This document shows, one piece after another, positions 1-9,150 of a DNA stretch of 64,000 bases. Both the position numbers and the translations under genes were made by a program. How positions within the stretch are numbered: the first letter of the stretch is position 1; every line of letters starts with the position of its first letter. The notes beneath the pieces were generated by a model. That model was not told the origin of the DNA. It saw nothing but the letters and a program-made list of their open reading frames with translations, and searched no databases. The DNA is taken from positions 186,001 to 250,000 of the forward strand of contig NZ_CAHJXQ010000002.1 of the NCBI RefSeq assembly GCF_903645325.1. Reading direction: 5' to 3'. This DNA is from Microbacterium tenebrionis. GTDB taxonomy: Bacteria; Actinomycetota; Actinomycetes; Actinomycetales; Microbacteriaceae.

Positions 1-1079
<1,079 letters not shown>

Positions 1080-1122
1080 GGCCGTCGAACTGAGGCGCTG
1101 AACGCCCGCACGTAGGCACGAC

Positions 1123-1162
1123 AGAAGGGGGAACCATGACCAGGCGTCCGGTTCCCCCTTCT
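1123..1162 (+). terminator. Perfect 13-bp hairpin spanning the next gene's start codon
   Basis: The arms 1123-1135 (AGAAGGGGGAACC) and 1150-1162 are exact reverse complements, with a 14-nt loop. The loop holds the ATG at 1136, and the left arm holds the purine-rich ribosome-binding sequence of the downstream gene. A-rich left and T-rich right ends resemble a rho-independent terminator for eno, but it overlaps the next coding region by 27 bases. It may act as terminator, translational switch or both. Confidence 0.65.
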
Positions 1163-1645
1163 CGTGCGCAGGCGGCATCCGTGCAGCCGCCGTCGCGCCC
1201 TTCGCGTCGCCCTCAGGTCGATGTGCGGGACTGGGCTTCCGGCATCCGCCTGTCCGGCTTCATGGTCATCATGCTCTCGCTCGTGGTGCTCGGAGCGTGG
1301 GTGCTCGTGCCGACTCTGGGCACCTACATCGATCAGCGGCAGAAGATCGCGGCCCTGGAGGCGTCCGTTCAGGTCAGCGCCGATGAGATCGAGGCTCTCG
1401 AGCAGGTGCGCGAGCGCTGGGACGACCCGGCCTACATCACCACGCAGGCGCGCGAGCGGCTGTACTACGTCAAGCCGGGCGAGGTCACCTACCTCGTCGA
1501 CAACGACCTCGACCCCGCCTCCCTCCCGCAGGAGCAGGCTCCGGTGAGCGACGAGCTCGAGGAGCGGCCGGCCGATTGGATGCCGCAGCTGCTGCGGTCG
1601 GTCGCCGGCGCCGGTCTCGTTCAGAACGCGACCCCGGCGGAGTAG
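1136..1645 (+). CDS. FtsB/DivIC-type septum formation initiator family protein
   Basis: A 169-residue bitopic membrane protein of the FtsB/DivIC family, which scaffolds the divisome with FtsL and FtsQ. It has a basic, proline-rich cytoplasmic N-terminus (about 1-40), one membrane helix (about 41-62, FMVIMLSLVVLGAWVLV), then a short coiled coil (about 70-95) and the conserved segment ERLYYVKPGE. The gene lies directly behind eno, a common actinobacterial arrangement. The ATG at 1136 is in the loop of a perfect hairpin. A TAGGCA box at 1113-1118 could give it its own promoter, starting transcription inside the left arm. Confidence 0.9.
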   Translation: MTRRPVPPSRAQAASVQPPSRPSRRPQVDVRDWASGIRLSGFMVIMLSLVVLGAWVLVPTLGTYIDQRQKIAALEASVQVSADEIEALEQVRERWDDPAYITTQARERLYYVKPGEVTYLVDNDLDPASLPQEQAPVSDELEERPADWMPQLLRSVAGAGLVQNATPAE

Positions 1646-1672
1646 TCCGGGGTTTCCCAGGGTCGCCTCCCG

Positions 1673-1678
1673 TAGGCT
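1673..1678 (+). promoter_or_regulatory. TAGGCT -10 box for a leaderless start
   Basis: TAGGCT ends six bases before the GTG at 1685, and no Shine-Dalgarno sequence is present in between. This is one of at least 15 such arrangements in the window and suggests transcription starts at the first codon. Confidence 0.6.
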
Positions 1679-1684
1679 GAGACG

Positions 1685-2206
1685 GTGACGACGCCTCCCT
1701 TCGCCCCGCCCACGCACGCCGAGATCGCCGTCGTGTCGGCGCAGCTCGGCCGTCAGGCCCGCGGCGTCGTCGGCATCGCAGCCCGATGCGTGTGCGGCAA
1801 CCCGACCGTCGTCGCGACAAGTCCCCGACTCGACGACGGATCGCCGTTCCCCACGTTCTACTACCTGACCCACCCCGCGGCCACCGCGGCCATGTCGACG
1901 CTCGAGGCGACCCAGGTCATGCCGGAGCTCGCAGCCCTGCTCGCTGACGACGAGGACGTCGCCGCTGCCTACCGCACTGCCCACGAGGCGTACCTGCACG
2001 ACCGCGCGCAGTTCGGCGAGGTTCCCGAGATCGACGGCATCTCCGCGGGCGGCATGCCGACGCGCGTCAAGTGCCTGCATGCCCTCGCCGGTCATGCGCT
2101 CGCGGCGGGCCCCGGAGTCAACCCCATCGGGGATGCCGCGCTCGAGCGCTCGAGCTGGTCACCCGAGCGCTGCCAGTGCGAGGACCCGGGGGCTGCGACG
2201 CGATGA
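1685..2206 (+). CDS. DUF501 domain-containing protein
   Basis: A 173-residue soluble protein of the DUF501 family, found across Actinobacteria between eno/FtsB-like genes and a phosphatase or protease gene. Its function is not established. Conserved features visible are the cysteine pair in ARCVCGNP, the PTFYYLTHP segment, and the C-terminal CQCEDP. The GTG start fits a leaderless promoter (TAGGCT at 1673). Its stop overlaps the next start codon by four bases, so it is translationally coupled to the subtilase. Confidence 0.88.
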   Translation: MTTPPFAPPTHAEIAVVSAQLGRQARGVVGIAARCVCGNPTVVATSPRLDDGSPFPTFYYLTHPAATAAMSTLEATQVMPELAALLADDEDVAAAYRTAHEAYLHDRAQFGEVPEIDGISAGGMPTRVKCLHALAGHALAAGPGVNPIGDAALERSSWSPERCQCEDPGAATR

Positions 2207-3513
2207 CCTGGAAGGCGATGCTGCGCGGCACCGTCGCAGCCGCGGCGGTCGCGGCATCCATTCTGCTCACCGCAGCCGCACCGACGCCTTCACCGTCGCC
2301 GACCTCGCCGATCCCGGACGATCCGACCGATCCCGTCCGTGCCCTGGAGTACTGGCTCGACGGCGCGGGCATCCGCGAGGCATGGCAGACCACACGGGGC
2401 AAGGGCGTGACCATCGCCGTCATCGACACGGGGATCGGCAAAGCGCCCTCCGCATTCGGGGACGCCGTCGTCGGCGGCACCGACGTGTCGGGCAGCGGCT
2501 CACCGGACGGGCGCTCGCCGGTGGGAGTCGTCGACCGCGACCACGGCTCGTGGGTCGCATCCCTCGCCGCCGGTCGAGGCAAGGCCGACGGCTCGGGCAT
2601 GATCGGCGTCGCCCCGGAGGCGGACCTGCTGTCCGTCTCGATCGGTTTCGGCGCCGCGGCATCCGTGCCGTTCGTCGATCAGGTCGCCGACGGCATCCGC
2701 TGGGCGGTCGACAACGGGGCCGACATCATCAACATGTCGTTCACGACGAACACCCTCGACTGGGATGAGAGCTGGGACGACGCGTTCCTGTACGCCTACG
2801 AGCACGATGTCGTGGTCGTCGTCGCCGCCGGCAACCGCGGCAGCGGCACGTCGATGATCGGTGCTCCTGCGACGATTCCCGGTGTTCTGACGGTCGGCGG
2901 AGTCGACCAGACCGGCACCGCGAGCGTCGAGGCGTCGACGCAGGGCATAACGATCGGCATCGCGGCGCCCAGCGAGGGGCTGATCGGCGTGTCGGCCGAC
3001 GGCGAACTGGCGCGGTGGCGTGGTACGAGCGGCGCAGCACCGATCGTCGCCGGCGCGGCCGCGCTCGTGCGCGCGGCCCATCCCGAACTGGACGCCGCGA
3101 ACGTCATCAACCGGATCATCAAGACCGCGATCCCCGTGGAGGGCGTCGAGCAGCTTCCCGACCCGCTCTACGGGTACGGGCTGCTCGACGCGGCAGCCGC
3201 GGTCGAGGCATCCGTCGCGTACGTCGACGAGAACCCGATGGGCGATCTCGCCGAATGGGTGCGCCTCTACCGCCGTGCCGACGTCGCACCGGCTCCGGAG
3301 CCCGAGGTCACGCCCGTCCAGGTCGCCCCGCTGCCGGCAGCGGATCCGCCGTCCGAGGCGGGTTCCCCGCTCGTTCCGAGCATCGATTCACTGCGGTACG
3401 GTACCCTGCCGCTCATCGTGCTCACAGTCCCTGGTATTCTTATAGGGCTAGGCGTCACCGCAGCTGCCCGGCGTATTCGATCGGCGCGCGAGCCAAGCAC
3501 GCCAGCAGCCTGA
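2203..3513 (+). CDS. Membrane-anchored S8 (subtilisin/mycosin-like) serine protease
   Basis: A 436-residue subtilase. The ATG at 2203 is chosen because it overlaps the DUF501 stop (ATGA) and gives a typical signal peptide (about 1-26, ending in AAA). The triad is Asp75 in VIDTGIG, His114 in RDHGSWVAS and Ser276 in GTSGAAP; the oxyanion Asn is in AAGNRGS. A Pro-rich linker leads to one C-terminal membrane helix (about 400-424). The order signal-protease-TM matches mycosins (MycP), but no ESX/type VII secretion genes are nearby, so the substrate is unknown. The protease domain probably faces outside. Confidence 0.9.
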   Translation: MTWKAMLRGTVAAAAVAASILLTAAAPTPSPSPTSPIPDDPTDPVRALEYWLDGAGIREAWQTTRGKGVTIAVIDTGIGKAPSAFGDAVVGGTDVSGSGSPDGRSPVGVVDRDHGSWVASLAAGRGKADGSGMIGVAPEADLLSVSIGFGAAASVPFVDQVADGIRWAVDNGADIINMSFTTNTLDWDESWDDAFLYAYEHDVVVVVAAGNRGSGTSMIGAPATIPGVLTVGGVDQTGTASVEASTQGITIGIAAPSEGLIGVSADGELARWRGTSGAAPIVAGAAALVRAAHPELDAANVINRIIKTAIPVEGVEQLPDPLYGYGLLDAAAAVEASVAYVDENPMGDLAEWVRLYRRADVAPAPEPEVTPVQVAPLPAADPPSEAGSPLVPSIDSLRYGTLPLIVLTVPGILIGLGVTAAARRIRSAREPSTPAA

Positions 3514-3530
3514 CGAGGAGTTGTCCTTCT

Positions 3531-5027
3531 GTGCCTGAGAACAGCACTGTGACCGTGAACAACAGCGTGCCCAAGATCCTGATCGTCGGTGGCGGTTACG
3601 CAGGCTTCTACACGGCGTGGAAGCTCGAGAAGCACCTCCGCAAGCGCGAGGCCGAGGTCACCATGGTCGACCCGCTTCCATACATGACCTATCAGCCGTT
3701 CCTGCCCGAGGTTGCGGCGGGTTCGATCGAGGCCCGGCACGCGGTCGTGGCGCACCGCCGCCATCTGGGGCGCACGAACGTCATCACCGCCAAGGTGACC
3801 GGCATCGACCACGCGAACAAGGTCGCGACGATCACGCCGCCGTTGGGCGAGCCGTACGAGTTCGCGTACGACCAGATCGTCGTCACCGCGGGCGCCGTCT
3901 CGCGCACCTTCCCGATCCCCGGCATCGCCGACAACGCCATCGGGCTGAAGACCATCGAAGAGGCCGTCGCGGTCCGCGACAAGCTCATGTCGAACTTCGA
4001 CAAGGCCGCGGCTCTGCCCGCCGGGCCCGAGCGCGACCGCCTGCTGACCGTCGTCGTCGTCGGCGGCGGTTTCGCCGGCATCGAGGTGTTCGCCGAGCTC
4101 CGCTCGCTCGCTTCGTCGCTCGTGGGCAAGTACCCGCAGCTCAGCTTCGAGGACACCCACTTCCACCTCATCGAGGCCATGGGTCGTATCATGCCCGAGG
4201 TCTCGCAGAAGACCAGCGAGTGGGTGCTCAAGGACCTCGCCAAGCGCGGTGCGTACGTGCACCTCGATACGCAGGTGCAGGGCGCCGAGGGTGGCAACGT
4301 CGCACTCTCCACCGGTGAGGTCATCCCGACCGACCTCATCATCTGGACCGCGGGCGTCATGGCCAACCCCACCGTCGTGCGCGGCGGAGATCTTCCCGCA
4401 GAGGAGCGCGGCCGCATCCAGACCCGTGCCGACCTGCGCGTGGGCACGGCGGAAGCCTTCGTCGAAGGCGCGTGGGCGGCCGGCGACGTCTCGGCCGTCC
4501 CTGACCTGTCTGGCGGCGGCGTCGGCGGGTACTGCGTTCCCAACGCTCAGCACGCCGTGCGCCAGGCCAAGCGCCTCGCCAAGAACCTCACCGCCGTGCT
4601 GCGCGGCGAGGAGACCAAGGACTACTTCCACAAGAACCTCGGCGCCGTCGCGGGCCTGGGCCTCTACAACGGTGTCTTCCAGTCGGGCAACCTCGCGCTC
4701 AAGGGCTTCGTCGCCTGGATCGCGCACCGCGGCTACCACGGCCTCGCGATGCCGACGTGGGAGCGCAAGTGGCGCGTGCTCTGGGGCTGGTGGAACAACC
4801 TGTGGCTGGGGCGCGACCTCGTCAACCTCGAGACGGTGCAGCACCCGCGCCGCGTCTTCGAGGAGTTCGCCGCGCGTCCGCGCCCGGCGGCCGATGCCGC
4901 TCCCGCAGCGAAGCCCGCCGAGAAGCCCGCAGCCGAAAAGCCCCCTGTGAAGAAGGCTCCGGCGAAGAAGGCTCCCGCGAAGCCCGCCGTCTCGGCCGCC
5001 GAGGCGGCGAAGGCTGCTTCGAAGTAG
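3531..5027 (+). CDS. ndh: Type II NADH dehydrogenase (NDH-2), FAD-dependent
   Basis: A 498-residue NAD(P)/FAD oxidoreductase, the non-proton-pumping respiratory NADH:quinone reductase. GTG 3531 is preceded by GAGGAG at 3515-3520, which decides the start over longer in-frame versions. The FAD Rossmann motif GGGYAG is at residues 20-25, a second dinucleotide motif VVVGGGFAGIEV near 175, and the FAD-binding AAGDVSAVPD near 316. A C-terminal amphipathic region (RKWRVLWGWWNNLW) could give membrane association. The last ~40 residues are an unusual Lys/Ala/Pro-rich tail (KKAPAKKAPAK) of low complexity. Confidence 0.93.
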   Translation: MPENSTVTVNNSVPKILIVGGGYAGFYTAWKLEKHLRKREAEVTMVDPLPYMTYQPFLPEVAAGSIEARHAVVAHRRHLGRTNVITAKVTGIDHANKVATITPPLGEPYEFAYDQIVVTAGAVSRTFPIPGIADNAIGLKTIEEAVAVRDKLMSNFDKAAALPAGPERDRLLTVVVVGGGFAGIEVFAELRSLASSLVGKYPQLSFEDTHFHLIEAMGRIMPEVSQKTSEWVLKDLAKRGAYVHLDTQVQGAEGGNVALSTGEVIPTDLIIWTAGVMANPTVVRGGDLPAEERGRIQTRADLRVGTAEAFVEGAWAAGDVSAVPDLSGGGVGGYCVPNAQHAVRQAKRLAKNLTAVLRGEETKDYFHKNLGAVAGLGLYNGVFQSGNLALKGFVAWIAHRGYHGLAMPTWERKWRVLWGWWNNLWLGRDLVNLETVQHPRRVFEEFAARPRPAADAAPAAKPAEKPAAEKPPVKKAPAKKAPAKPAVSAAEAAKAASK

Positions 5028-5030
5028 AGC

Positions 5031-5088
5031 CCGAGAACGCAGAAACCGCCCTCCCCCGCAGGGGAGAGGGCGGTTTCTGCGTTCTCGG
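5031..5088 (+). terminator. Very long hairpin terminator of ndh
   Basis: Arms 5031-5053 and 5066-5088 form a perfect 23-bp stem that begins four bases after the ndh stop codon. It is probably usable in both directions. It marks the end of backbone sequence before the island. Confidence 0.85.
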
Positions 5089-5092
5089 CGGT

Positions 5093-5132
5093 CGGTACCC
5101 CCACTGGGACTCGAACCCAGACTGAAGCGATT
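5093..5132 (-). repeat. attL: displaced 3' fragment of the tRNA gene
   Basis: Bases 5093-5132 match 19227-19266 at 39 of 40 positions (mismatch at 5097/19231; 5098-5132 is identical over 35 bp). The right copy is the acceptor, T arm, variable loop and part of the anticodon stem of an intact tRNA; the left copy has no 5' half. This is the usual footprint of integration into a tRNA 3' end, making this the left attachment site of the island. Confidence 0.88.
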
Positions 5133-5277
5133 CCGGCTCGGAAAAGCGGGTCAGGCCCCGTTCGTCAGGCAAATGCCTTGCGAGATGTCTACGTGGGGTC
5201 CATGCTGGCGACAGAACGAGTTTCGTCTCGCGGACTCGGCCGATGCCCGGCCGGGCAGCGCGAGACGATGCGCCGCA

Positions 5278-5287
5278 CGGTGGTTCA
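5278..5287 (+). promoter_or_regulatory. Shared motif CGGTGGTTCA upstream of the chaperone operon
   Basis: CGGTGGTTCA occurs at 5278-5287 and again at 15378-15387. Each copy is followed 11-12 bases later by TAAA, and by a start codon about 40 bases downstream (5318 and 15422). This may be a common promoter or operator for the two stress units. No HspR-type inverted repeat (CTTGAGT-N7-ACTCAAG) was found in 5133-5527. Confidence 0.35.
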
Positions 5288-5317
5288 GCGACTCAGCGTA
5301 AATGTGGAGGTGGTGAG

Positions 5318-5482
5318 ATGGCCACCTCAAGTGCGGACCTGAGCATCGCTGAGCAGATGGATCCGCGCTCGATGTCGGAGTCCATCGAGCAGCGCGCCGT
5401 CCAGAAAGATCCCCCTGAAGCAGCCTGCTTCCTGACTCTGGGCAATCAGCCCTGCGCCTGCGTCGATCCTGGCGCTCTTTAA
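5318..5482 (+). CDS. Possible 54-residue leader or small protein
   Basis: The ATG at 5318 has a very good ribosome-binding site (GGAGG at 5306-5310, 7 bases away). It opens a 54-codon frame ending 45 bases before dnaK. The peptide starts MATSSADLSIAEQMD and is not recognised; it has no membrane helix and three cysteines near the end. It could be a real small gene, a leader peptide, or a remnant of older DNA beside the attachment site. The rest of 5133-5527 shows nothing else recognisable apart from a small inverted repeat, ACGTG at 5494-5498 and CACGT at 5502-5506. Confidence 0.35.
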   Translation: MATSSADLSIAEQMDPRSMSESIEQRAVQKDPPEAACFLTLGNQPCACVDPGAL

Positions 5483-5527
5483 CGACCCCTGAAACGTGTC
5501 TCACGTGACAAGAAAGGAACAACCATC

Positions 5528-7393
5528 ATGGCCAAGGCAGTAGGAATCGATCTGGGGACCACGAACTCCGTTATCGCCGTCTGGGAGGCCGGCGAGGGGA
5601 AGGTCATCCCGAACGCGGAGGGAGCCCGCACTACCCCGTCGGTGGTCGCTTTCACCGAGGACGGTGAACGGCTGGTGGGGCAGCTTGCCCGCCGGCAGAG
5701 CATCCTCAACCCGAAGGGCACCATCTCGTCCGCCAAGCGATTCATCGGCCGGTCCTTCGACGAGATCAAGGAGGAAGCCAACGCCGTCGGGTTCGACGTC
5801 GTTGAAGGCCCCAACGGCGAAGCACGGTTCAACATCCGCGGCAAGCAGTACGCGCCGGAGGAGATCAGCGCCCAGGTGCTGCGCAAGCTCGTCGACGACG
5901 CCAGCAAGTTCCTCGGTGAGAAAGTGACCGAGGCTGTCATCACCGTTCCCGCGTACTTCAACGACGCCCAACGCACCGCGACCAAGGACGCCGGACGCAT
6001 CGCCGGGCTTGAGGTGCTGCGCATCATCAACGAGCCCACCGCCGCCGCACTGGCGTACGGAATGGACAAGAAGAACCACGAGACCATCCTGGTGTTCGAC
6101 CTCGGTGGCGGCACGTTCGATGTCAGCCTCCTCGACGTGGGCGACGGGGTCGTCGAAGTGCGACCCCCCGCCGGTGACACCCACCTGGGCGGCGACGACT
6201 TCGACCGCCGCCTGGTGGACTACTTTGCCGAAGAGTTCAAGAAAGAGAACGGCATCGACCTGCGCAACGACCCGCAGGCGCTGCAGCGACTGTTCGAGGC
6301 GGCCGAGAAGGCGAAGGTCGAGCTCAGCTCGGTGTCCCAGACCCAGGTCAGCCTGCCCTTCATCACCGCCGACGCCAGCGGTCCCAAGCACCTCACCATG
6401 ACCGTGAAGCGGTCCAAGTTCGAAGACCTCACCGCTGACCTCGTTGAGCGGTGCCTCGGTCCGGTGCGTCAGGCGATGGCCGACGCGAAGGTCAGCGAGA
6501 ACGATATCGACGAGGTCATCCTCGTGGGCGGTTCCACCCGCATCCCCGCGGTCCAAGCGCTCGTGAAGCGGCTCACCGGCGGCAAGGACCCGAACATGAC
6601 GGTGAACCCCGATGAGGTGGTCGCTGTGGGCGCCGCCATCCAGGCGGGCGTCCTCAAGGGCGACGTCGACGACGTGCTGCTGCTGGATGTCACCCCGCTG
6701 TCGCTGGGTGTGGAGACCCGCGGTGGCGTGATGACGAAGATCATCGAACGCAACACCACCATCCCCGCCCGACGCAGCGAGGTGTTCTCCACGGCCGAAG
6801 ACAACCAGCCGTCGGTGGACATCGTCGTCCTGCAGGGCGAGCGGGAGAACGCCGCAGACAACCGGGTGCTGGGTCGGTTCCAGCTCACCGGCATCCGCCC
6901 CGCTCCTCGCGGTGAGGCGCAGGTCGAGGTCACCTTCGACATCGACGCGAACGGCATCCTGCACGTGACGGCGAAGGACAAGGACACCGGCACCGAGCAG
7001 GGCATCACCATCAGCGACACCTCGAATCTGGACCAGGGCGAGATCGATCGGATGATCAAGGAAGCCGAGCAGCACCGTGCTGACGACCAGGCGCTGCGGC
7101 AGGCCGTCGACGCCCGCAACGAGCTGGACTCCGCCGCCTACCAGGTCGAGCGGGTGCTGCGTGAGCTCGGCGACGCTGCGCCGGAGCACGAGCGTGCCCG
7201 CGCGGAGCTGCTCATCACGCAGGCCCGCGAGGCAGTGCAGAACAACGTCGGCGAGCAGGAAGCGAAGGAGCGCACCGGCGAGCTGCTGCAGGTTGCGCAG
7301 TCCCTTGCTGCTGCCCGCGCGAACGCCAGCCACGCTGAGCAGCCCGCTCAGGACGACGAAGACGACGTCGTCGACGCCGAATTCGACAAGTAG
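5528..7393 (+). CDS. dnaK: Hsp70 chaperone DnaK (island copy)
   Basis: A full-length 621-residue Hsp70. The ATPase domain (1 to about 365) has GIDLGTTNS, the phosphate-binding [10 protein letters not shown] and VGGSTRIPA; the linker [13 protein letters not shown] leads to the substrate-binding beta domain and helical lid. The tail ends [10 protein letters not shown], a divergent form of the usual acidic end. AAAGGA lies 9 bases before the ATG. It starts an operon with grpE, a J protein and clpB. It is probably a second dnaK, because it sits in an island and the partner J protein is not the standard zinc-finger DnaJ. Confidence 0.97.
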   Translation: MAKAVGIDLGTTNSVIAVWEAGEGKVIPNAEGARTTPSVVAFTEDGERLVGQLARRQSILNPKGTISSAKRFIGRSFDEIKEEANAVGFDVVEGPNGEARFNIRGKQYAPEEISAQVLRKLVDDASKFLGEKVTEAVITVPAYFNDAQRTATKDAGRIAGLEVLRIINEPTAAALAYGMDKKNHETILVFDLGGGTFDVSLLDVGDGVVEVRPPAGDTHLGGDDFDRRLVDYFAEEFKKENGIDLRNDPQALQRLFEAAEKAKVELSSVSQTQVSLPFITADASGPKHLTMTVKRSKFEDLTADLVERCLGPVRQAMADAKVSENDIDEVILVGGSTRIPAVQALVKRLTGGKDPNMTVNPDEVVAVGAAIQAGVLKGDVDDVLLLDVTPLSLGVETRGGVMTKIIERNTTIPARRSEVFSTAEDNQPSVDIVVLQGERENAADNRVLGRFQLTGIRPAPRGEAQVEVTFDIDANGILHVTAKDKDTGTEQGITISDTSNLDQGEIDRMIKEAEQHRADDQALRQAVDARNELDSAAYQVERVLRELGDAAPEHERARAELLITQAREAVQNNVGEQEAKERTGELLQVAQSLAAARANASHAEQPAQDDEDDVVDAEFDK

Positions 7394-7411
7394 CACGGAG
7401 GGAGGATCGCG

Positions 7412-7951
7412 ATGGTCGAGGAGCAGAACGAGGACGCGCGGGCCGTGGACCTGCTGAACGACGACCTCACCGACCTGTCCCCGGAGGAGATCCGCGCCGC
7501 GCAGGCAGCGCTCGCTGCCCAGTTGGAGACGGCCGAGGACCGGTGGCGCCGGGCGGCGGCGGACTACGACAACCTCCGCAAAAGGATGGCGCGCGAGATC
7601 GAGACCGTCCGCGAGCAGGAGCGGCGGCACACCGCCAAAGCCTTCTTGCCCGTCGTCGACGGTCTGGACCGGGCGCTCAGCTTCGGGGTGGACCTTGACG
7701 AGGGCGTTCTGGGCGGCATGCAGGCCGTCCGGGCGCAGGCCGCTGATGCGTTGCGCGCACTCGGGTACCCCGAGATTGTCATCGACGGTGCGGAGTTCGA
7801 CCCGCAGCTGCACGAGGCGGTCTCGGTCGTCGAGGATGCCAGCGTCCCGCCGCGCAGCATCCTCGCCGTCACTCGCCCCGGGTTCGGAACGCCTGAGCGG
7901 ATGCTGCGACCAGCTGCGGTCGTGGTCACCCGCAGACCGGATGAGGAGTAG
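7412..7951 (+). CDS. grpE: GrpE, nucleotide exchange factor for DnaK
   Basis: A 179-residue GrpE that exchanges ADP on DnaK. It has an acidic N-terminus, a long helix (about 30-75) containing the signature AADYDNLRKRMARE, and a C-terminal beta wing ending RPAAVVVTRR. GGAGG lies 7 bases before the ATG and 18 bases separate it from dnaK. The stop is followed after three bases by the J-protein ATG, so translation is likely coupled. Confidence 0.95.
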   Translation: MVEEQNEDARAVDLLNDDLTDLSPEEIRAAQAALAAQLETAEDRWRRAAADYDNLRKRMAREIETVREQERRHTAKAFLPVVDGLDRALSFGVDLDEGVLGGMQAVRAQAADALRALGYPEIVIDGAEFDPQLHEAVSVVEDASVPPRSILAVTRPGFGTPERMLRPAAVVVTRRPDEE

Positions 7952-7954
7952 GAG

Positions 7955-8842
7955 ATGGCGGAGGATCTCTACAGCGCGCTGGGGGTCTCCCGGTCGGCGG
8001 ATCAGAAGGAGATCCGCCGCGCCTACCGGGAGAAGGCCCGCAAGTTCCACCCGGACGTCAACAAGACCCCGGGGGCGGAGGAGACCTTCAAACGGATCAG
8101 CGAAGCCCACGATGTGCTGTCGGACCCGGAAACCCGCTCACAGTACGACCGGTTCGGTGAGAACTTCCGGCAGTACGCTGCCGCGGACGCGGCTCGCTCC
8201 TCCGAGCAGCCGCGCCGCAGCGGCGGCACCCGATACACGTGGAGCGGGGGCGGCGCGCAGAGCGTGAACTGGGAGGACCTCTTCGGGGGCGGCTTCGGTG
8301 GTTTCGGTCGCGGCGCCGACCACACCGCGGAGCTTGAGATCACCGTCGAGGAGGCCTACCGGGGCGGGCGGCGCACCGTGCAGGTCGCGTCCCCGTACGG
8401 CGGCGCGCAGGAGTACACCATCGACATCCCAGCGGGCGCTGTCGACGGGCAGCGGCTGCGGATCGCGGGTGCAGGCGGAGCGGGCGCCGACGGACAGGAC
8501 GGGGACCTGCTGGTCACGCTGCGCGTGAAGGACAGTAAGCGGTACCGGCTCAGCGACGCGGACATCGAAACGGACCTTCCCATCTCACCGTGGGAGGCGG
8601 CACTGGGCGCGGATGTCAGCGTGCCCACCCCCGGCGGCCCGGTCACCGTGCACGTTCCGCCCGGCTCGTCCACGGGCAGGCGGCTCCGCCTGCGCGGGCA
8701 GGGGATGCCCCGCCCAGGACAGCCGGGAGACCTGTATGCGCGGGTGAAGGTCGTCGTTCCGCGCACTCTCAGCAAGAAGGAGAAGGAGCTGTTCGAACAG
8801 CTCCGCGACGAATCGTCGTTTGATGCCAGGAGAGGATCATGA
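7955..8842 (+). CDS. cbpA: DnaJ-family co-chaperone without zinc finger (CbpA type)
   Basis: A 295-residue class B J protein that stimulates DnaK ATPase and delivers clients. The J domain (1 to about 68) has the HPD motif in KFHPDVNK. A Gly/Phe-rich linker (GGGFGGFGRG) follows, then two beta-sandwich client domains (ELEITVEEAYRGG onward). The CxxCxGxG repeats of true DnaJ are absent. The stop overlaps the next start by four bases (ATGA, 8839-8842); pairing with a CbpM-like gene supports the CbpA assignment. Confidence 0.93.
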   Translation: MAEDLYSALGVSRSADQKEIRRAYREKARKFHPDVNKTPGAEETFKRISEAHDVLSDPETRSQYDRFGENFRQYAAADAARSSEQPRRSGGTRYTWSGGGAQSVNWEDLFGGGFGGFGRGADHTAELEITVEEAYRGGRRTVQVASPYGGAQEYTIDIPAGAVDGQRLRIAGAGGAGADGQDGDLLVTLRVKDSKRYRLSDADIETDLPISPWEAALGADVSVPTPGGPVTVHVPPGSSTGRRLRLRGQGMPRPGQPGDLYARVKVVVPRTLSKKEKELFEQLRDESSFDARRGS

Positions 8843-9150
8843 CCTCACATCACCTGCCCGTCCGTGTCGCCCGGGCCGACCTGGCGGCGACCGCTGTGGC
8901 CGCAGGTATCCACCCGGATACGCTGCGGAAGTTCGTCGAGCTGGGGCTGGTCACCGCCCACGTCGACACCAGCGGCCGGCTGTGGTTCGCCCGTACCGTC
9001 CCCGCCAGCGTGCGCACCATCGTGCGTCTGCACTCCGATCTTGCCGTCAACTACGCCGGCATCGCACTCGTGCTCGACCTGCTCGCCCGCATCGAGCAGC
9101 TCGAGCAGCACCGGACCATCCGACTTGAAGGAGACACCCCATGGACATGA
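8839..9150 (+). CDS. cbpM: CbpM/HspR-like chaperone modulator (MerR-type helix-turn-helix)
   Basis: A 103-residue protein with an N-terminal MerR-like helix-turn-helix (about 15-45, [16 protein letters not shown]). A helical region ([28 protein letters not shown]) matches CbpM better than HspR. CbpM inhibits CbpA by binding its J domain; HspR represses dnaK operons together with DnaK. Either role is possible, and the absence of an HspR operator upstream of dnaK favours CbpM. It overlaps the J-protein stop and the clpB start, so it is made in fixed ratio with them. Confidence 0.75.
   Translation: MTSHHLPVRVARADLAATAVAAGIHPDTLRKFVELGLVTAHVDTSGRLWFARTVPASVRTIVRLHSDLAVNYAGIALVLDLLARIEQLEQHRTIRLEGDTPWT

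Noticed and set aside
5093-5165. Second complete tRNA gene at the left end of the island
   Set aside because: Only the 3' 35 bases match; the anticodon loop and 5' half are absent, so it is a fragment (attL).
5151-5522. Minus-strand 123-codon frame next to attL as an integrase remnant
   Set aside because: No integrase motif (R...HxxR...Y) can be read in it, and it overlaps the dnaK leader. It looks like chance.
5133-5527. HspR (HAIR) operator upstream of dnaK
   Set aside because: The nearest candidate, CTCAAG near 5326, lacks a correctly placed partner half-site.
5501-8110. 869-codon open frame opposite dnaK-grpE-cbpA
   Set aside because: It is a shadow of strongly biased G+C-rich codons. 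The plus-strand genes are conserved, and the minus frame shows no recognisable domain.
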